A DNA stretch of 64,000 nucleotides, taken from contig KI912090.1 in NCBI GenBank assembly GCA_000517005.1, positions 9,273 through 73,272 of the forward strand, given 5' to 3'. This stretch comes from Microvirga lupini. GTDB taxonomy: Bacteria > Pseudomonadota > Alphaproteobacteria > Rhizobiales > Beijerinckiaceae. A program made the translations under genes and the position numbers. The notes beneath the pieces are model-generated. The model was not told the DNA's origin. It was given only the letters and a program-made list of their open reading frames with translations, and did not search any database. Below, in pieces: positions 35,074-44,169 of the stretch. Within the stretch, counting starts at the first letter, position 1; every line of letters starts with the position of its first letter.

Positions 35074-36246
35074 TCAGGCGATCCAGGCCGGATCGCTCAA
35101 GACTTCGTCCGTATGCTCGCCGAGACGCGGCGAAGGCCGGTCGGCCGCCATCGGCTGCCCATCCATCACGATGGGCGAACGGACGGACGGGATCGCTCCG
35201 CCTTTGGCCGCCTGGGAGGATAGATCGATCCTCATGCCGCGGGCGACGACCTGCGGATCGGCGAAAACATCCGCCACCGTGTTGATGGGACCGGCCGGAA
35301 CACCCTGCCCTTCCAGAGCCGACAGGAGGTCCTCGCGGGTGAAGTTCAGCGTCCGTTCGGTCAGCAGGGGGATGAGCTCGGCCCGATGGCCGACACGGCC
35401 GGCATTGGTTCGGAAGCGCTCGTCGCTGGCCAGTTCGGGTCGTCCCAGCACGGAAACGAAGCGGGAGAACTGCCCATCATTGCCCACTGCCACGATCACA
35501 TGGCCGTCCGCCACCGGAAACACCTGGTAGGGCACGATGTTGGGATGGGCATTGCCCATGCGACGCGGCGACTTGCCGGATGCCAGATAGTTCATGGCCT
35601 GGTTGGCCAGCACGCTCGTCTGCACATCGAGGAGCGCCATGTCGAGATGAGCCCCTTCTCCGGTCTGATCGCGGCGGCGAAGGGCGGCGAGGATGCCGAC
35701 GACGGAATAGACGCCTGTGAAGATGTCCACATAGGCCACGCCGATCTTCTGCGGCTCCCCGTCCGGGTCACCCGTCAGATCCATGATCCCGCCGAGGCCC
35801 TGGATCATGAAATCGTAGCCGGCGCGGGAGGCATAGGGACCGTTCTGTCCGAAGCCCGTGATCGAGCAATAGACGAGGCGCGGATTGACCTGTTTCAGGC
35901 TCTCGTAGTCGAGGCCGTATTTCTTCAGCCCCCCGACCTTGAAGTTCTCGATCACCACGTCCGCCTGGGCAGCGAGCCTGCGGACGAGCTCCTGCCCTTC
36001 GGGCGATTCGAAATCGACCGCAATGGAGCGCTTGCCGCGATTGCAGGAATGGAAATAGGCGGCCGAGAGGTGGTCGCCCTCCGCGCCCTCGATGAAGGGC
36101 GGACCCCAGCCACGGGTGTCGTCGCCGGCACCGGGCCGCTCCACCTTCACCACATCGGCACCGAGATCGGCGAGAAGCTGGCCGACCCAGGGGCCCGCGA
36201 GAATGCGCGCGAGTTCGAGGACTTTGAGGCCTTCGAAGGGTTTCAT
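35074..36246 (-). CDS. CaiB/BaiF-family CoA-transferase
   Basis: A 390-residue family III CoA-transferase. The start MKPFEGLKVLELARILAGPW and the nucleotide/CoA segment ADLGADVVKVERPGAGDDTR are typical. The catalytic Asp lies in AHLDMALLDVQTSVLANQ near residue 165. The real start is the ATG at 36246, 5 bp after the DapB-like stop codon; the frame continues open far upstream, but that part is a shadow of the neighbouring gene. Next to glutaryl-CoA dehydrogenase it most likely activates glutarate with CoA from succinyl-CoA, as mammalian SUGCT does. Confidence 0.92.
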   Translation of the reverse strand: MKPFEGLKVLELARILAGPWVGQLLADLGADVVKVERPGAGDDTRGWGPPFIEGAEGDHLSAAYFHSCNRGKRSIAVDFESPEGQELVRRLAAQADVVIENFKVGGLKKYGLDYESLKQVNPRLVYCSITGFGQNGPYASRAGYDFMIQGLGGIMDLTGDPDGEPQKIGVAYVDIFTGVYSVVGILAALRRRDQTGEGAHLDMALLDVQTSVLANQAMNYLASGKSPRRMGNAHPNIVPYQVFPVADGHVIVAVGNDGQFSRFVSVLGRPELASDERFRTNAGRVGHRAELIPLLTERTLNFTREDLLSALEGQGVPAGPINTVADVFADPQVVARGMRIDLSSQAAKGGAIPSVRSPIVMDGQPMAADRPSPRLGEHTDEVLSDPAWIA

Positions 36247-36251
36247 TCCGG

Positions 36252-37058
36252 TCAATCCATCACGGCATCGAGGCCGCGCTTCAATCCGATGAAGGACGGA
36301 ACGCGGCGGGCTGCCAGCAGCGTGCCGGCGACATAAGGAGCGGCCGAGGAGCCCGCGTCGTGGCGGATCACGAGACGCTCGTTGTCCGCGCCGAACACGG
36401 CCTCGCAGGACAGGACGAAGGACGGCATGCGCAGGGAATGAACCTGCACCGGCTCTCGCGCGCCGAGGGAGCCCCCGCGCGTTTCGGGCACCCCGGTCAG
36501 CTCGCCGACCGGCTTCGACGTCGCGGGCTGGCGGACCTCGCTGAGAAGCTCGGCCAGCTCGCGGGCCGTGCCTGAGGGCGTATCGGGCTTCTTGGCGGAG
36601 GCGTAGTCGATGACCTCCACATCCGGAACGTAGCGAGCCGCTTCCAAGGCGAAGCGGCGCAGCAGCGTCGCCGTGATCGAGAAATTGCCGGCCGCAAACA
36701 CGCCGCGCTCGGCCTTGAGCGCATGGCGATCGATCTCCGCATAATCTTCGGCGGAGAGCCCGGACGTGCCGATGACCACATGCCGGCCCTGTGCCAGCGC
36801 GGCGAGGGCATGCGGCTTGACGGCGCCGGGCTTGGTGTAGTCGATCACCACATCGGACGGCACCTGCAGGGCTTCCTCCAGCGTGGCGCTGACCGGAACT
36901 CCGAGGAGGGAGAGCCCCGCGGCCTCGCCCGCATCCTGGCCCGCCGCGCTGCGGCTGACCGCGCCCGCGAGCACGAGATCGTCCGAGGCGGCGATCGCCG
37001 CTACGAGAGCCCGGCCGACCCAGCCGGTCGAGCCCGCCAAGGTGATCCGAATTGACAT
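36252..37058 (-). CDS. DapB-like dihydrodipicolinate reductase paralogue
   Basis: A 268-residue protein of the DapB fold. The N-terminal dinucleotide motif ITLAGSTGWVGRALVAAI and the C-terminal signature KKPDTPSGTARELAE are present, as is AAGNFSITATLLRRF. In true DapB the signature starts with two histidines (EAHHxxKxDAPSGT), one catalytic; here the matching positions read YASAKKPDTPSGT, so both are replaced while the lysine remains. It is therefore doubtful as a lysine-biosynthesis enzyme. It sits between glutaryl-CoA dehydrogenase and a CoA-transferase, both degradative, with gaps of 17 and 5 bp, so it is co-transcribed with them. A reductase for a related cyclic imine or ketone is possible. 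Confidence 0.82.
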   Translation of the reverse strand: MSIRITLAGSTGWVGRALVAAIAASDDLVLAGAVSRSAAGQDAGEAAGLSLLGVPVSATLEEALQVPSDVVIDYTKPGAVKPHALAALAQGRHVVIGTSGLSAEDYAEIDRHALKAERGVFAAGNFSITATLLRRFALEAARYVPDVEVIDYASAKKPDTPSGTARELAELLSEVRQPATSKPVGELTGVPETRGGSLGAREPVQVHSLRMPSFVLSCEAVFGADNERLVIRHDAGSSAAPYVAGTLLAARRVPSFIGLKRGLDAVMD

Positions 37059-37075
37059 GAGCTACCAGCCTTCTC

Positions 37076-38272
37076 TCAGAAGAATGCCTGCAGGCCCGTC
37101 TGCGCGCGGCCCAGGATAAGGGCGTGCACATCGTGCGTGCCCTCATAGGTGTTCACGGTTTCCAGGTTCTGCGCATGGCGCATGACATGATATTCCTCTT
37201 GGATACCATTTCCGCCATGCATGTCGCGGGCCTGCCGGGCGATATCGAGCGCCTTGCCGCAATTGTTGCGCTTGACCAGCGAGATCATCTCCGGCGCCAC
37301 GCGGCCCTCGTCGAAGAGACGGCCGACCCGAAGCGAAGCGTGCAGGCCGAGCGTGATCTCGGTCATCATGTCGGCGAGCTTCTTCTGCACGAGTTGGGTC
37401 GCGGCGAGCGGGCGGTCGAACTGCTTGCGGTCGAGCGTGTATTGGCGCGCCCGGTGCCAGCAATCCTCCGCAGCCCCCATGGAGCCCCAGGAGATGCCGT
37501 AGCGGGCCCGGTTGAGGCAGCCGAACGGGCCCTTCAGGCCCGACACGTTGGGAAGCAGCGCCTCCTCGCCCACCTCGACGCCGTCCATGACGATCTCGCC
37601 GGTGATGGAGGCGCGTAAGCTGAGCTTGCCGCCGATCTTGGGCGCCGAGAGACCCTTCATGCCCTTCTCCAGCACGAAGCCGCGGATCTGGTTGTCATGG
37701 GCCTCGGACTTGGCCCAGACCACGAAGACGTCCGCGATGGGGGAGTTGGAGATCCACATCTTGGAGCCGGTGAGGCGATAGCCGCCATCAATCTTCACGG
37801 CGCGGGTCTTCATGCCGGCCGGATCGGAGCCCGCATCCGGCTCGGTCAGGCCGAAGCAGCCGACGAACTCGCCCGAGGCGAGCTTGGGCAGGTATTTCCG
37901 GCGCTGTTCCTCCGAGCCATAGGCATAGATCGGATACATGACGAGGGAGGACTGTACGCTCATCATGGACCGGTAGCCGGAATCGACCCGCTCCACCTCC
38001 CGTGCCACGAGGCCGTAGGCGACGTAGGAAGCGCCTGCACAGCCATATTCTTCCGGCAGGGTCACGCCCAGAAGGCCCAGCTCGCCCATCTCGTTGAAGA
38101 TGGCGCGGTCGGTCTTCTCCTCCCGATAGGCTTCGATCACGCGGGGCAGGAGCTTGTCCTGGGCATAGGCGCGGGCCGTGTCGCGGATCATGCGCTCGTC
38201 ATCGGTGAGAAGATCGTCGAGGAGGAGCGGGTCATCCCATTTGAACTTCGCATATTCCTGAGCACCGGCCAT
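37076..38272 (-). CDS. gcdH: Glutaryl-CoA dehydrogenase
   Basis: A 398-residue FAD enzyme of the acyl-CoA dehydrogenase family that oxidises and decarboxylates glutaryl-CoA to crotonyl-CoA in lysine, tryptophan and glutarate breakdown. The glutaryl-specific arginine segment [20 protein letters not shown], the FAD motif [12 protein letters not shown] and the catalytic base in [19 protein letters not shown] all match the family. The ATG at 38272 has GGGAAGG 9 nt upstream; another in-frame ATG at 38281 adds three residues. It is first in an operon with the DapB-like protein and the CoA-transferase, divergent from a LysR gene. Confidence 0.94.
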   Translation of the reverse strand: MAGAQEYAKFKWDDPLLLDDLLTDDERMIRDTARAYAQDKLLPRVIEAYREEKTDRAIFNEMGELGLLGVTLPEEYGCAGASYVAYGLVAREVERVDSGYRSMMSVQSSLVMYPIYAYGSEEQRRKYLPKLASGEFVGCFGLTEPDAGSDPAGMKTRAVKIDGGYRLTGSKMWISNSPIADVFVVWAKSEAHDNQIRGFVLEKGMKGLSAPKIGGKLSLRASITGEIVMDGVEVGEEALLPNVSGLKGPFGCLNRARYGISWGSMGAAEDCWHRARQYTLDRKQFDRPLAATQLVQKKLADMMTEITLGLHASLRVGRLFDEGRVAPEMISLVKRNNCGKALDIARQARDMHGGNGIQEEYHVMRHAQNLETVNTYEGTHDVHALILGRAQTGLQAFF

Positions 38273-38405
38273 GACGATCATCCTTCCCGAAAGAGTGTGC
38301 GGTCAGCCGCTCAGGCTAACCAAAGCTATGAAATTGAGCGGCAAAATCGCGCTGGACAGGGGAAATGTAAATCGACATCTTCGCAGCAGGTTATTCTCAA
38401 ATGGA

Positions 38406-39308
38406 ATGAACGTGTTTCGTCGCGGCTTTCTGCCCAATGTGGGCAATCTCCTGGCCTTCGAGGCCACAGCCCGTCATGGCAGCGTGTCGAGAGCCGCCGA
38501 GGAATTGAACCTGACCCAGAGCGCCGTGTCGCGGCAGATCCAGCAGCTCGAGGAATCCCTCGGTGTCTCCCTGTTCAGTCGCTCCCGGCAGCGGGTCGTG
38601 CTCACCGATGTGGGGCGCATGTATGCCTCCCAGGTGCGCAGCACCCTGTCCGAACTCTCGGATGCCACCCATCAGGCCATTGCGCTCTCCGGCACGAGCG
38701 GGGTCCTGAACCTCGCCACCCTGCCGACCTTCGGCACCCGCTGGCTCATTCCGCGCATTCCCGACTTCTTCGCCCGGCACCCCGGCGCAACGGTCAATTT
38801 CGGTGTACGCCTCGTACCCTTCGACTTTGCAACTGATCCTTTCGACGCAGCCATCCATTTCGGCGAGCCGCATTGGCCGGGCGCAGTCTGCGAACTCTTA
38901 CGAACCGAGGAGGTCGTGCCTGTCTGCAGCCCGGCCTATCGGGAGCGGGAGAAGCTTCACTCTCCACAGGATCTCACTCGCGCCACCCTGCTGCAGCAAA
39001 GCACCCGCCCGACGGCCTGGGCGGAGTGGTTCGCCAGCGTCGGCGTGGCGGTCGGCAATCCGCTGCGCGGCCCGCGCTTCGAGCAATTCGCCATGGTGGC
39101 CCAGGCGGCGGCGGCGGGCCTGGGCGCCGCGCTCATTCCGCATTTCCTGATCGCCGACGAGCTGGCTTCGGGTCGTCTTGAGATTCTGTTTCCCAACACT
39201 CTCGTCAGCGGCGGCGCCTATTACCTCGTCTATCCCGAGCACAAGGCGGAGACGCCGCTGCTGCGCTCCTTCCGCGACTGGATCCTGGACGAAATTCGTC
39301 AGGGATAG
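38406..39308 (+). CDS. LysR-family regulator, probable glutarate-pathway activator
   Basis: A 300-residue LysR regulator with a standard helix-turn-helix (GSVSRAAEELNLTQSAVSRQ) and effector domain (TLPTFGTRWLIPRIPDFFAR, then VAQAAAAGLGAALIPHFLIA). It resembles the GcvA-type branch. The ATG at 38406 gives the usual LysR length; longer frames run into the gcdH start. Divergent placement from gcdH is the classic arrangement for a LysR activator of glutaryl-CoA dehydrogenase (GcdR-like). Confidence 0.9.
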   Translation: MNVFRRGFLPNVGNLLAFEATARHGSVSRAAEELNLTQSAVSRQIQQLEESLGVSLFSRSRQRVVLTDVGRMYASQVRSTLSELSDATHQAIALSGTSGVLNLATLPTFGTRWLIPRIPDFFARHPGATVNFGVRLVPFDFATDPFDAAIHFGEPHWPGAVCELLRTEEVVPVCSPAYREREKLHSPQDLTRATLLQQSTRPTAWAEWFASVGVAVGNPLRGPRFEQFAMVAQAAAAGLGAALIPHFLIADELASGRLEILFPNTLVSGGAYYLVYPEHKAETPLLRSFRDWILDEIRQG

Positions 39309-40485
39309 GCCTGCTTCGGCTTCATGATGCGGAAGCTCAAAGTGAACGCCACAATCCCGCAGGCCACGATGGCGCTGACCATCGAAAGCGGCGTGCCGTC
39401 GTAGAAGGCGCTGACGAGAATGATGATCAGGGCGCCCGTGCTGAGCTGCAAGGTGCCCATGAGCGCCGAAGCGGTCCCGGCCACCGGGCCATGCTCCTCG
39501 AGCGCGAGCACGGCCGTCGAGGGAATGACGTAGCCGAGGCAGCCGAACGACACGAAGAGCAGTCCCCAGAGAATATAGGCGTTGTCGACGCCGAGGATCG
39601 TGAGCACGAACAACAGGATCACCAAAGCGGCAAAGCCGGAGATCGCGGTTCTCACCACCCGCTCGGCACCGAACCGGCGCATGAAGATGCTGTTGAACTG
39701 CGCACTGCCGATGAAGGCGATGGCGTTCGACGCGAAGACCATGCTGTAGGCCGAGGGCGTCAGGCCGAAATGCTCGATGAAGATGACGGATGAGCCGGCA
39801 AGATAAGCAAAGAAACTCGCCTGGCTGAAGCCGCCGATGAACGCGAGCCCCAGGAAGCGCCGATCCTTCAGAAGACTTCTGTAGGTGGCAAAGGCATGCG
39901 CAATGCCTTTTCTGTCCGCATCCGGCTTGTGGGTTTCCGGCAGGAGGAAGAGGACGACGGCAAGGCCCACGAGGCCGATTGCGGCAATGGCCCAGAAGAT
40001 CGCGCGCCAGCTGAAGATGCCGTCAATGTGCTGCCGGCCAGAGGCGCCAGGATGGGAGAAACGCTGAAGACCAGCATCGTCGTTGCCATCAAGCGGGCTG
40101 CCTCGTGCCCGGTATGCAGATCGCGAATGATGGCGCGGGGAATCACCATGGCCGCGCAGGACCCGACGCCCTGCAGGAATCGAAAGACAATCAGCGTTTC
40201 CACATTGGGCGCGAAGCTGCAGCCGATGCCTGCCAGAATGAAAAGGCCCAACCCGAAATAGAGCGGCGGCTTGCGGCCGAACCGATCCGAGAGTGGCCCA
40301 TAGGCGATCTGGCAGACCGCAACCGCCAGAAAGAAGCTCATCAGGCTCATCTGCACGGCGCTGACATCGACCTGAAACTCGCGGGCAATGGCCGGGAAGG
40401 ACGGCAGATACATGTCGATGGCGAAAGGCCCGACAGCGGAGAGCATGCCGAGGACCAGCGCGTTACGCAAAAAGACGGACTTCAT
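39299..40485 (-). pseudogene. Bcr/CflA-family drug MFS transporter, frameshifted
   Basis: Two overlapping frames together encode one complete 12-helix major facilitator transporter. The first (from 40485) opens with MKSVFLRNALVLGMLSAVGP and carries the family motif YGPLSDRFGRKPPLYFGLG, ending its sensible sequence at SPILAPLAGS. The second continues as IDGIFSWRAIFWAIAAIGL and runs to 39299. The break lies near 40025-40033, where one base appears to be missing. It is either a true inactivating mutation or an assembly error; the rest of both halves shows no decay. Its 3' end overlaps the LysR gene end by 10 bp. Confidence 0.88.
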
Positions 40486-40834
40486 GGAGAAAGGCTTTCG
40501 TAGCCCCGGCCGACGAGCCGAGATTGAGAAAACGGCCTGCCCCAGGGGAACAGGTCAAGCAATGCGGATGGAGAAAGGTCCCGGCTCACCTCGGGCCAGG
40601 AGCACCGGAGGACGTACGCTGCTTGTAAGCCCTCAAACGCCCGGGTTCAAGACGGCCATCGTTCGACATCGGATTATAGTCCGCTCTGGAAGTAATGCTT
40701 ACTCTTCGTTAACCATGAATGGTCATAGCTGATTAACCATCCAGCCGGGTGGGCTGATCCGCAAAAGACCCGTCCCTCATGCGTGGCAGCCCGACGCGGC
40801 TGACCGGCTGGCCCCAGAGTTATCAAAGTCCTTC
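40486..40834. other. Promoter region of the cellulose operon
   Basis: About 350 bp between the MFS and bcsN genes. The two TTAACCAT boxes are the only signals recognised; no small gene is supported. Confidence 0.5.
40709..40740 (+). promoter_or_regulatory. Pair of CtrA-like TTAACCAT boxes
   Basis: TTAACCAT occurs at 40709-40716 and again at 40733-40740, 24 bp apart on the same strand, about 100 bp before bcsN. This octamer is a known CtrA-associated motif in alphaproteobacteria. Two exact copies in phase suggest cell-cycle or CtrA control of cellulose synthesis. Confidence 0.5.
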
Positions 40835-41803
40835 ATGACCGCTTCGATGCCCCCGAATCAGACGAGCCTCAGCGGTTCGCGGTCCACACGACACTCCGAT
40901 TCCTTCCGTCGGGGGCCGGTCAGCCTTCACACCGCACTGAATTGTCTTGCTGCCGGGGCTGTCCTGATGACGGTATCGGCCTGCGCGGGCCGCTCGGATC
41001 TGGGTTACGCGAGCCTCATGTCGGAAGTTCCGGCAACGCGGGCAATCGTCGTTCCTCCGCCCGGCGGCCCCTCCGTGGTCGCGGTTTTGCAGCAGCAGTA
41101 CCAGAACGGCCTTTCGCAGGAGATTGCCCTTTCGACGGCTTCCCTGACCACAGATCAGAACGCTTTCTATGTCAGCCTGCTCAACAACACGGCCGGCAAC
41201 ATGGAGATCCCGGACACCCTGTCCCTGCCTTCCCTGTCTCCGGACCGGATCCAGAGGGAGATGGAGGAACGGATACCGGGCGTCGAGATGGAGACCTCGC
41301 TGGTCTACGTGCAGAACAAGTTCGGCCCCTTCGGCTTCGCCACCGGGCGCTCGTCCGCGGGCGATCTGTGCCTTTATGCCTGGCAGCAGATCGAGCCCGG
41401 CGAACCCGCTATCTTCGTACCGGGGGGAGCCGTCTCGGTCCGCCTGCGTCTGTGCGATGCGGATGCCAGCGTGGATCAGCTGCTGCGCGTGTTCTACGGC
41501 TACACGATCGCAGCCTATTACCGCCAGGAATCCTGGAATCCCTACGGAGACCCGCCCTCCCCGCCCGCTCATTTCGGGGAAAAGGATGCCCCCATGTATC
41601 CCCTGGGCCTCGCCGATGGCGCAGGAAGCACCACAGTCGTCCGTCGGCGGAGCATCTCGCAGGGAACGCATCGGGCCGCCCCATCCGCCCAAGCGCCCGG
41701 GCGCATGATCGACAAGGACACAGTCCCCCCGCCTGCTGCCGTTCCGTCGGAAACAGCACCGCCGGCCGGCTACCCGGTTGTCCCGCCACCTCCGACGCAA
41801 TAA
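40835..41803 (+). CDS. bcsN: Cellulose biosynthesis protein BcsN
   Basis: A 322-residue outer-membrane lipoprotein of the BcsN family, found with alphaproteobacterial cellulose operons. A long basic n-region precedes the signal, and the lipobox VSAC places the lipidated cysteine at residue 50. Conserved-looking segments are NMEIPDTLSLPSLSPDRIQ and FGPFGFATGRSSAGDLCLYA. The last 90 residues are Pro-rich and variable. Its precise role in cellulose export or deposition is not established. It is separated from bcsA by about 160 bp of AT-rich DNA that may hold a second promoter. Confidence 0.8.
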   Translation: MTASMPPNQTSLSGSRSTRHSDSFRRGPVSLHTALNCLAAGAVLMTVSACAGRSDLGYASLMSEVPATRAIVVPPPGGPSVVAVLQQQYQNGLSQEIALSTASLTTDQNAFYVSLLNNTAGNMEIPDTLSLPSLSPDRIQREMEERIPGVEMETSLVYVQNKFGPFGFATGRSSAGDLCLYAWQQIEPGEPAIFVPGGAVSVRLRLCDADASVDQLLRVFYGYTIAAYYRQESWNPYGDPPSPPAHFGEKDAPMYPLGLADGAGSTTVVRRRSISQGTHRAAPSAQAPGRMIDKDTVPPPAAVPSETAPPAGYPVVPPPPTQ

Positions 41804-41825
41804 CGGAAGATAAAATCAAGTTACG

Positions 41826-41873
41826 TTATTTCGTACAATAACATTCTATTTACCGCTGTGACATTAGGCCTAA
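41826..41873. promoter_or_regulatory. AT-rich bcsN-bcsA spacer with two dyads
   Basis: GTTATT-TCGTAC-AATAAC (41825-41842) and the palindrome TTAGGCCTAA (41864-41873) lie in an AT-rich spacer, followed by TATATTAAT near 41888. They may mark an internal promoter for bcsA. Confidence 0.3.
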
Positions 41874-41964
41874 GCAACGCTGTCGATATATTAATAGACC
41901 CGTTTTTAGTCTTGAATTAAGCGTGCGATCTCCCACGCAAACCTTCGAGCCGAGAATCCAGACG

Positions 41965-44160
41965 ATGCGAACGGGTCTTATCGTGGCCTTTTGGGCTGTG
42001 GCGGCGGTATTGATCGTCTCGATTGTTGCTCTCCCCATCAGCCTCCAGGCACATCTTGTTGCGGGCCTCACGGTCGTGGCCTGCATGATCATCCTCAAGT
42101 TCTTCCGCGCCCAAGGCATCTGGCGACTGATCGCCCTGGCGCTCGGCACCGCCATCGTGCTGCGCTACGTCTTCTGGCGCACCACCAGCACGATCCCGCC
42201 GATCACCGAGGTCGCCAGCTTCATTCCGGGCTTTCTGCTTTATCTGGCCGAGATGTACAGCGTCATGATGCTGTTCCTGAGCCTTTTCGTGGTGTCGAGC
42301 CCGCTGAAGTCACGCAAAGCGCCTCAAATCGACCCGCAGAACCTGCCGACCGTCGACGTCTTCATTCCGAGCTACAACGAGAGCGCCGATCTGCTGGCGA
42401 CAACCTTGGCGGCGGCGAAAGGCATGACCTATCCGGCGGACAAGGTCACGGTCTGGCTTCTCGACGACGGCGGCACGGACGAGAAGTGCAATTCGAGCAA
42501 CGCGAACGGCGCGCATCAGGCGCGCGAACGCCGTGCGGAACTGCAGGCTCTCTGCGCCGCCATGGACGTGAAATACCTGACCCGGGCGCGAAACCTGCAT
42601 GCCAAGGCCGGTAACCTCAACAACGGCCTCGAGCACTCGACCGGCGATCTGGTCGCCGTCTTCGATGCCGATCATGCCCCTGCGCGCAGCTTCCTCACGG
42701 AGACGGTCGGCTATTTCACCACGGACAAGAGCCTGTTTCTGGTTCAGACCCCGCACTTCTTCATCAATCCCGATCCTCTGGAGCGCAATCTCGGCACGTT
42801 CCAGACCATGCCGTCCGAAAACGAGATGTTCTACGGCGTCATCCAGCGCGGCCTGGACAAGTGGGACGCGGCTTTCTTCTGCGGCTCGGCGGCCGTGCTC
42901 CGGCGCGAGGCCCTGCAGGAAACCAACGGGTTCAGCGGCGTCAGCATCACCGAGGATTGCGAGACCGCCCTCGACCTCCATTCCCGCGGCTGGTCGAGCG
43001 TCTACGTGGACAAGCCGTTGATCGCCGGCCTGCAGCCGGACAGCTTCGCCAGCTTCATCGGCCAGCGCTCGCGCTGGGCGCAAGGGATGATGCAGATCCT
43101 GCGCTACAAGTTTCCGCCCTTCAAGCGCGGGCTCAAGCTGTCGCAGCGCCTCTGCTACATGTCGAGCAGCATGTTCTGGCTGTTCCCGTTTTCGCGTTTC
43201 TGCTTCCTCGTCTCGCCGCTGTGCTACCTCTTCTTCTCGCTCGAGATCTTCACCGCATCGGGAGGCGAGTTCTTCGCCTATACGTTCACCTACATGATGG
43301 TGAACTTCATGATGCAGAACTATCTCTACGGCCGCTATCGCTGGCCGTGGATTTCGGATCTCTACGAGTACATCCAGACGATCTATCTGCTGCCGGCCGT
43401 AGTGTCGGTGATCGCCAATCCCAGCAAGCCCACCTTCAAGGTCACGGCGAAGAACGAGTCCATGGAGGAAAGCCGCGTCTCGGAACTTGGAACACCGTAC
43501 TTCATCATCTTCGGCATCCTGATCCTCGGCGTCATCGCCACCGGCGTCCGGGTCTGGGCGGAGCCTTACAAGGCGGACCTCACTCTGGTGACCGGCGCCT
43601 GGAACGTTCTCAACCTCATCATCGCAGGCTGCGCCTTGGGCGTGGTGTCGGAGCGGGCCACGCGGCGCCAGAGCCATCGGGTTCGCGTCGAGCGGCCCTG
43701 CCGCTTCATCATGGGGGACGAGATCATCGATGCGGTCCTCAAAGATGTCTCGGTCGGCGGCGCAAGGGTTCACGTTCCGCCTTCCGCCGAGCCGAAGCTG
43801 AAGAAGGGAGCGTCGGGCACGCTCGAATTCCAGCCCTTCTCCAGCCTTCCCGTCCAGCATCTGCCGATGGAAATCCGCAAGGTCGGCATGGACGACAGGG
43901 GCCTGCTGCTCGGCTGCCGTTTCATGATCGAAAAGCCCGAACATCGCCGGATGATCGCCGATCTCGTCTTCGCCAACGCGGATCAGTGGAGCGAATTCCA
44001 AAAGAACCGACACCATGACATCGGCGTTCTTCGCGGTACGCTCTGGTTCTTCATGGTCGCGTTCTATCAGACGGGACGGGGCCTCTCCTATTTCTTCGGC
44101 CTGCAGAAGATCGGCACCTCAAACCCTCCGGCGCCGTCCGTGGCCTCGGCCGTCAAGTAG
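41965..44160 (+). CDS. bcsA: Cellulose synthase catalytic subunit
   Basis: A 731-residue inner-membrane family-2 glycosyltransferase that polymerises UDP-glucose into β-1,4-glucan and extrudes it. Four N-terminal helices precede the catalytic domain, which shows VFIPSYNESADLL, LLDDGG, the DxD motif AVFDADHAP, TED (ITEDCETA) and QRSRWAQGM (the QxxRW motif). Four more helices follow. The C-terminal PilZ domain (about 43,670-43,960) has RRQSHRVRVERPCRF and DVSVGGARV, which bind cyclic di-GMP and relieve auto-inhibition. The ATG at 41965 is chosen; a GTG at 41923 would add 14 residues. The BcsB gene begins 9 bp later. Confidence 0.97.
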   Translation: MRTGLIVAFWAVAAVLIVSIVALPISLQAHLVAGLTVVACMIILKFFRAQGIWRLIALALGTAIVLRYVFWRTTSTIPPITEVASFIPGFLLYLAEMYSVMMLFLSLFVVSSPLKSRKAPQIDPQNLPTVDVFIPSYNESADLLATTLAAAKGMTYPADKVTVWLLDDGGTDEKCNSSNANGAHQARERRAELQALCAAMDVKYLTRARNLHAKAGNLNNGLEHSTGDLVAVFDADHAPARSFLTETVGYFTTDKSLFLVQTPHFFINPDPLERNLGTFQTMPSENEMFYGVIQRGLDKWDAAFFCGSAAVLRREALQETNGFSGVSITEDCETALDLHSRGWSSVYVDKPLIAGLQPDSFASFIGQRSRWAQGMMQILRYKFPPFKRGLKLSQRLCYMSSSMFWLFPFSRFCFLVSPLCYLFFSLEIFTASGGEFFAYTFTYMMVNFMMQNYLYGRYRWPWISDLYEYIQTIYLLPAVVSVIANPSKPTFKVTAKNESMEESRVSELGTPYFIIFGILILGVIATGVRVWAEPYKADLTLVTGAWNVLNLIIAGCALGVVSERATRRQSHRVRVERPCRFIMGDEIIDAVLKDVSVGGARVHVPPSAEPKLKKGASGTLEFQPFSSLPVQHLPMEIRKVGMDDRGLLLGCRFMIEKPEHRRMIADLVFANADQWSEFQKNRHHDIGVLRGTLWFFMVAFYQTGRGLSYFFGLQKIGTSNPPAPSVASAVK

Positions 44161-44169
44161 AGGTATATC

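Noticed and set aside
36247-37146. N-terminal 300 residues of a 690-residue leftward ORF
   Set aside because: The frame upstream of the CoA-transferase ATG at 36246 is a shadow of the DapB-like gene; a fusion protein is not supported.
42310-44016. 568-residue leftward ORF over bcsA
   Set aside because: Antisense to an unambiguous cellulose synthase.
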